In this document: in pieces, positions 33,502 to 34,556 of the stretch
Layout: every line of letters starts with the position of its first letter
Position numbering within the stretch: position 1 is the stretch's first letter
Assembly (NCBI GenBank): GCA_040219275.1
Contig: JAVJSU010000028.1
Location: 1-34,556 of the forward strand
Length of the DNA: 34,556 nt
Source: JAVJSU01 sp040219275
Lineage (GTDB): Bacteria; Chloroflexota; Anaerolineae; Aggregatilineales; Phototrophicaceae
Direction of reading: 5' to 3'
Made by a program: the position numbers and the translations under genes
Notes under the pieces: generated by a model
What the model was told of the DNA's origin: nothing
Seen by the model: only the letters and a program-made list of their open reading frames with translations
The model's database searches: none

Positions 33502-33516
33502 CTAAGTTCGAATCTC
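33502..33516. repeat. TTCGAA near-palindrome, copy 2 of 3
   Basis: CTAAGTTCGAATCTC, exactly 100 bases after copy 1 and differing from it in the first, fourth and last bases and in no core position. Confidence 0.55.
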
Positions 33517-33631
33517 GTACGTCTCACAATCAACACAACCTTAAGTTGAGAGTTCCGAATTCGGCGAACAATGCTAATTTTTTGGGCTTTTTTCGTCAAT
33601 TTGCGTGATTTCAAAGGACCAATCCTAATAT

Positions 33632-33646
33632 TAAGGTTCGAATCTT
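33632..33646. repeat. TTCGAA near-palindrome, copy 3 of 3
   Basis: TAAGGTTCGAATCTT, 130 bases after copy 2. The 14-base core AAGGTTCGAATCTT is palindromic except for one base pair. Confidence 0.55.
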
Positions 33647-33751
33647 ACATCGTTATACTCAACAGACGATATAAGAGCGGAATATTCTCAAAGATACTCA
33701 AAAAATTATCATTTCTAACTAATACCAATTTGGATACGCAACACCCTATAA

Positions 33752-34556
33752 TTATGCTGCATCAGGTAAGTTGTCCATCGCCTCACAAATCCAGCGCCAG
33801 CCAGCAATACTACGGATAATCTCGGGATGCTGTTGCCAGTGACAAAGTACCTGCTCAAAGGCCTGTTGTTTCTGATCGAGATTCTCATAAATCAGCCCCT
33901 CAATCTCGCGCCGCAGTTCTTGAAAAAGACGTTCAACCGGATTGAGTTCTGGCGAAGCAGGCGGTTGGTAGATGAATTCAAAATCGAGTTGGGTCACAGA
34001 CTGAGCATAATGACTGCGTGCCCCATCCCAGATGAGTCCATCGGCTTGCCAGTCTTGCAAACAGACCACGAAATCATCTGCTTTCATGGTCTCCATCCAG
34101 TCCCATTGGATCGTGCCTGTGCGTGGATTGACGCCGAGAATAAAGTAACGATAGTCAAACTCAAATTGGCGCGGTTGGACGATTTTAACGCCCCGTTGCG
34201 CCCATACCCGTCGAATCTGTCCGTGAAGACCAAAGCGCATCACATCTACTTCGAGGATCGTATCCTTCAAGGTCAAATCGGCACCTTCTAGTTCGTCTTG
34301 AAGCCCCCTTTTTTCTAGCTGTCTAGCTGTTTAGGGTCGGCTTTCGGATTTGTTGGACGTGGCTACTTTCCAGACGAGATCTAATCGTTCCAGCAAGCTG
34401 TAAACCCCTTTGTGGGTGTATGCCACCTTGAATTTTTCTTCAATCCAGTGCTGAATTTCACGGGCGGTGCGAAACGCGCCGTCATTAGCATGCTCTATCA
34501 GTTGCGCCTCTTGCTCTGCTGTCAAATACGATCCCGCACCACCGGCTTGTCCGGGT
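33752..34556 (-). mobile_element. IS630-family insertion sequence, partial
   Basis: The transposase-coding part of an IS630/Tc1-mariner-type element, cut by the right window edge. Terminal inverted repeats could not be identified on the left side, so the left boundary is only the transposase stop; the true end probably lies a few tens of bases further left, within AT-rich DNA where a TA target would be expected. Confidence 0.75.
33752..34556 (-). pseudogene. IS630-family transposase interrupted by an in-frame TAA
   Basis: The frame is open from the right edge (GQAGGAGSYLTAEQEAQLIE, then the winged-helix AREIQHWIEEKFKVAYTHKG, YSLLERLDLVWKVA) to a TAA at 34333-34331, and continues in the same frame after it. 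The rest contains the DDE catalytic domain: LEVDVMRFGLHGQIRRVWAQRG (first Asp), LIWDGARSHYAQ (second Asp) and PPASPELNPVERLFQELRR (Glu). Thus one nonsense codon separates the DNA-binding and catalytic halves. A tandem 8-base repeat (CTAGCTGT/CTAGCTG near 34315-34330) and an A6G5 run flank the stop. A short start (TTG at 34276) could make only the catalytic half. Probably inactive, unless the stop is read through. Confidence 0.75.

Larger units (their letters stand above)
33011..33751. other. Non-coding region, candidate origin/partition site
   Basis: About 740 bases with no convincing gene between parA and the IS630 transposase. It holds the GTGTTACACTGTG motif (33074-33086), an imperfect hairpin at 33125-33158 (GGTGA/TCACC and GGGAG/CTCCC), a perfect hairpin at 33291-33311, a terminator at 33316-33344, an ACGAA-TAT-TTCGT dyad near 33387-33399, three TTCGAA near-palindromes, and CCGAATTCGG near 33554. 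The right part is AT-rich. This density of dyads beside parAB suits a replication origin or centromere. Confidence 0.5.

Noticed and set aside
33402..33646. tRNA T-loop-like sequence GGTTCGAATC, suggesting tRNA genes
   Set aside because: None of the three copies has a 5-bp T-stem around the loop, and no acceptor stem, anticodon arm or CCA end can be found. They are treated as repeats.
33011..33751. Chromosomal oriC
   Set aside because: No dnaA gene and no convincing DnaA-box cluster was seen by eye; the partition genes fit a plasmid-type locus better.
34276..34333. Programmed frameshift at the A6G5 run in the IS630 transposase
   Set aside because: The two halves are already in the same frame and the TAA lies before the A-run, so frameshifting there would not bypass the stop.
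1..34556. CRISPR arrays, defence systems or prophage
   Set aside because: No regularly spaced repeats, nucleases, integrases or phage structural genes were recognised.

Overview
The window looks like part of a Chloroflexota (Anaerolineae-like) genome. This is inferred from the gene mix: cytoplasmic sulfatases, enolase-superfamily dehydratases, an oligopeptide-type ABC importer with a long-headed solute-binding protein, and Gfo/Idh/MocA and GntR/FCD proteins. It is not based on any marker gene. No rRNA, tRNA or CRISPR array was found.

Positions 1-29095 form a glycan/sugar-acid utilisation island. A leftward block (about 9077 to 1) holds a broken sugar-ABC permease, a sulfatase, a Gfo/Idh/MocA oxidoreductase, a CoA-transferase, an enoyl-CoA hydratase, an aldehyde dehydrogenase, a parallel beta-helix protein and a truncated MDR dehydrogenase. 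A short rightward block (9281-12383) encodes an SGNH esterase, a galactonate/mannonate-dehydratase-like enolase-superfamily enzyme and an extended SDR. A second leftward block (16995-12407) holds a FadR-type GntR regulator, another enolase-superfamily enzyme, a second sulfatase and a second beta-helix protein. A long rightward block (17195-29095) holds a TIM-barrel glycoside hydrolase, a complete Dpp/Opp-type ABC importer (two permeases, binding protein, two ATPases), a third sulfatase, an araD remnant and L-arabinose isomerase.

The genes suggest this scheme: the ABC system imports a small sulfated oligosaccharide; leaderless sulfatases, esterase, glycosidase and beta-helix proteins process it inside the cell; dehydrogenases and dehydratases convert the sugars, including possibly L-arabinose; and CoA/aldehyde enzymes handle short acids. 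A 17-bp element (TGGTNNNACCARTGGTA), containing the TNGTNNNACNA pattern typical of FadR-subfamily GntR operators, lies in three promoters: the leftward block at 9.1 kb and both sides of the gntR/glycosidase divergent region. This makes the island look like one regulon.

Positions 29272-33751 are a replication/partition module: a two-wHTH DNA-binding protein (possible replication initiator), ParB, ParA and about 740 bp of non-coding DNA with hairpins and three copies of a near-palindrome around TTCGAA. Its presence suggests the island is carried on a plasmid, chromid or similar secondary replicon. An IS630-family transposase, interrupted by an in-frame stop, runs off the right edge.
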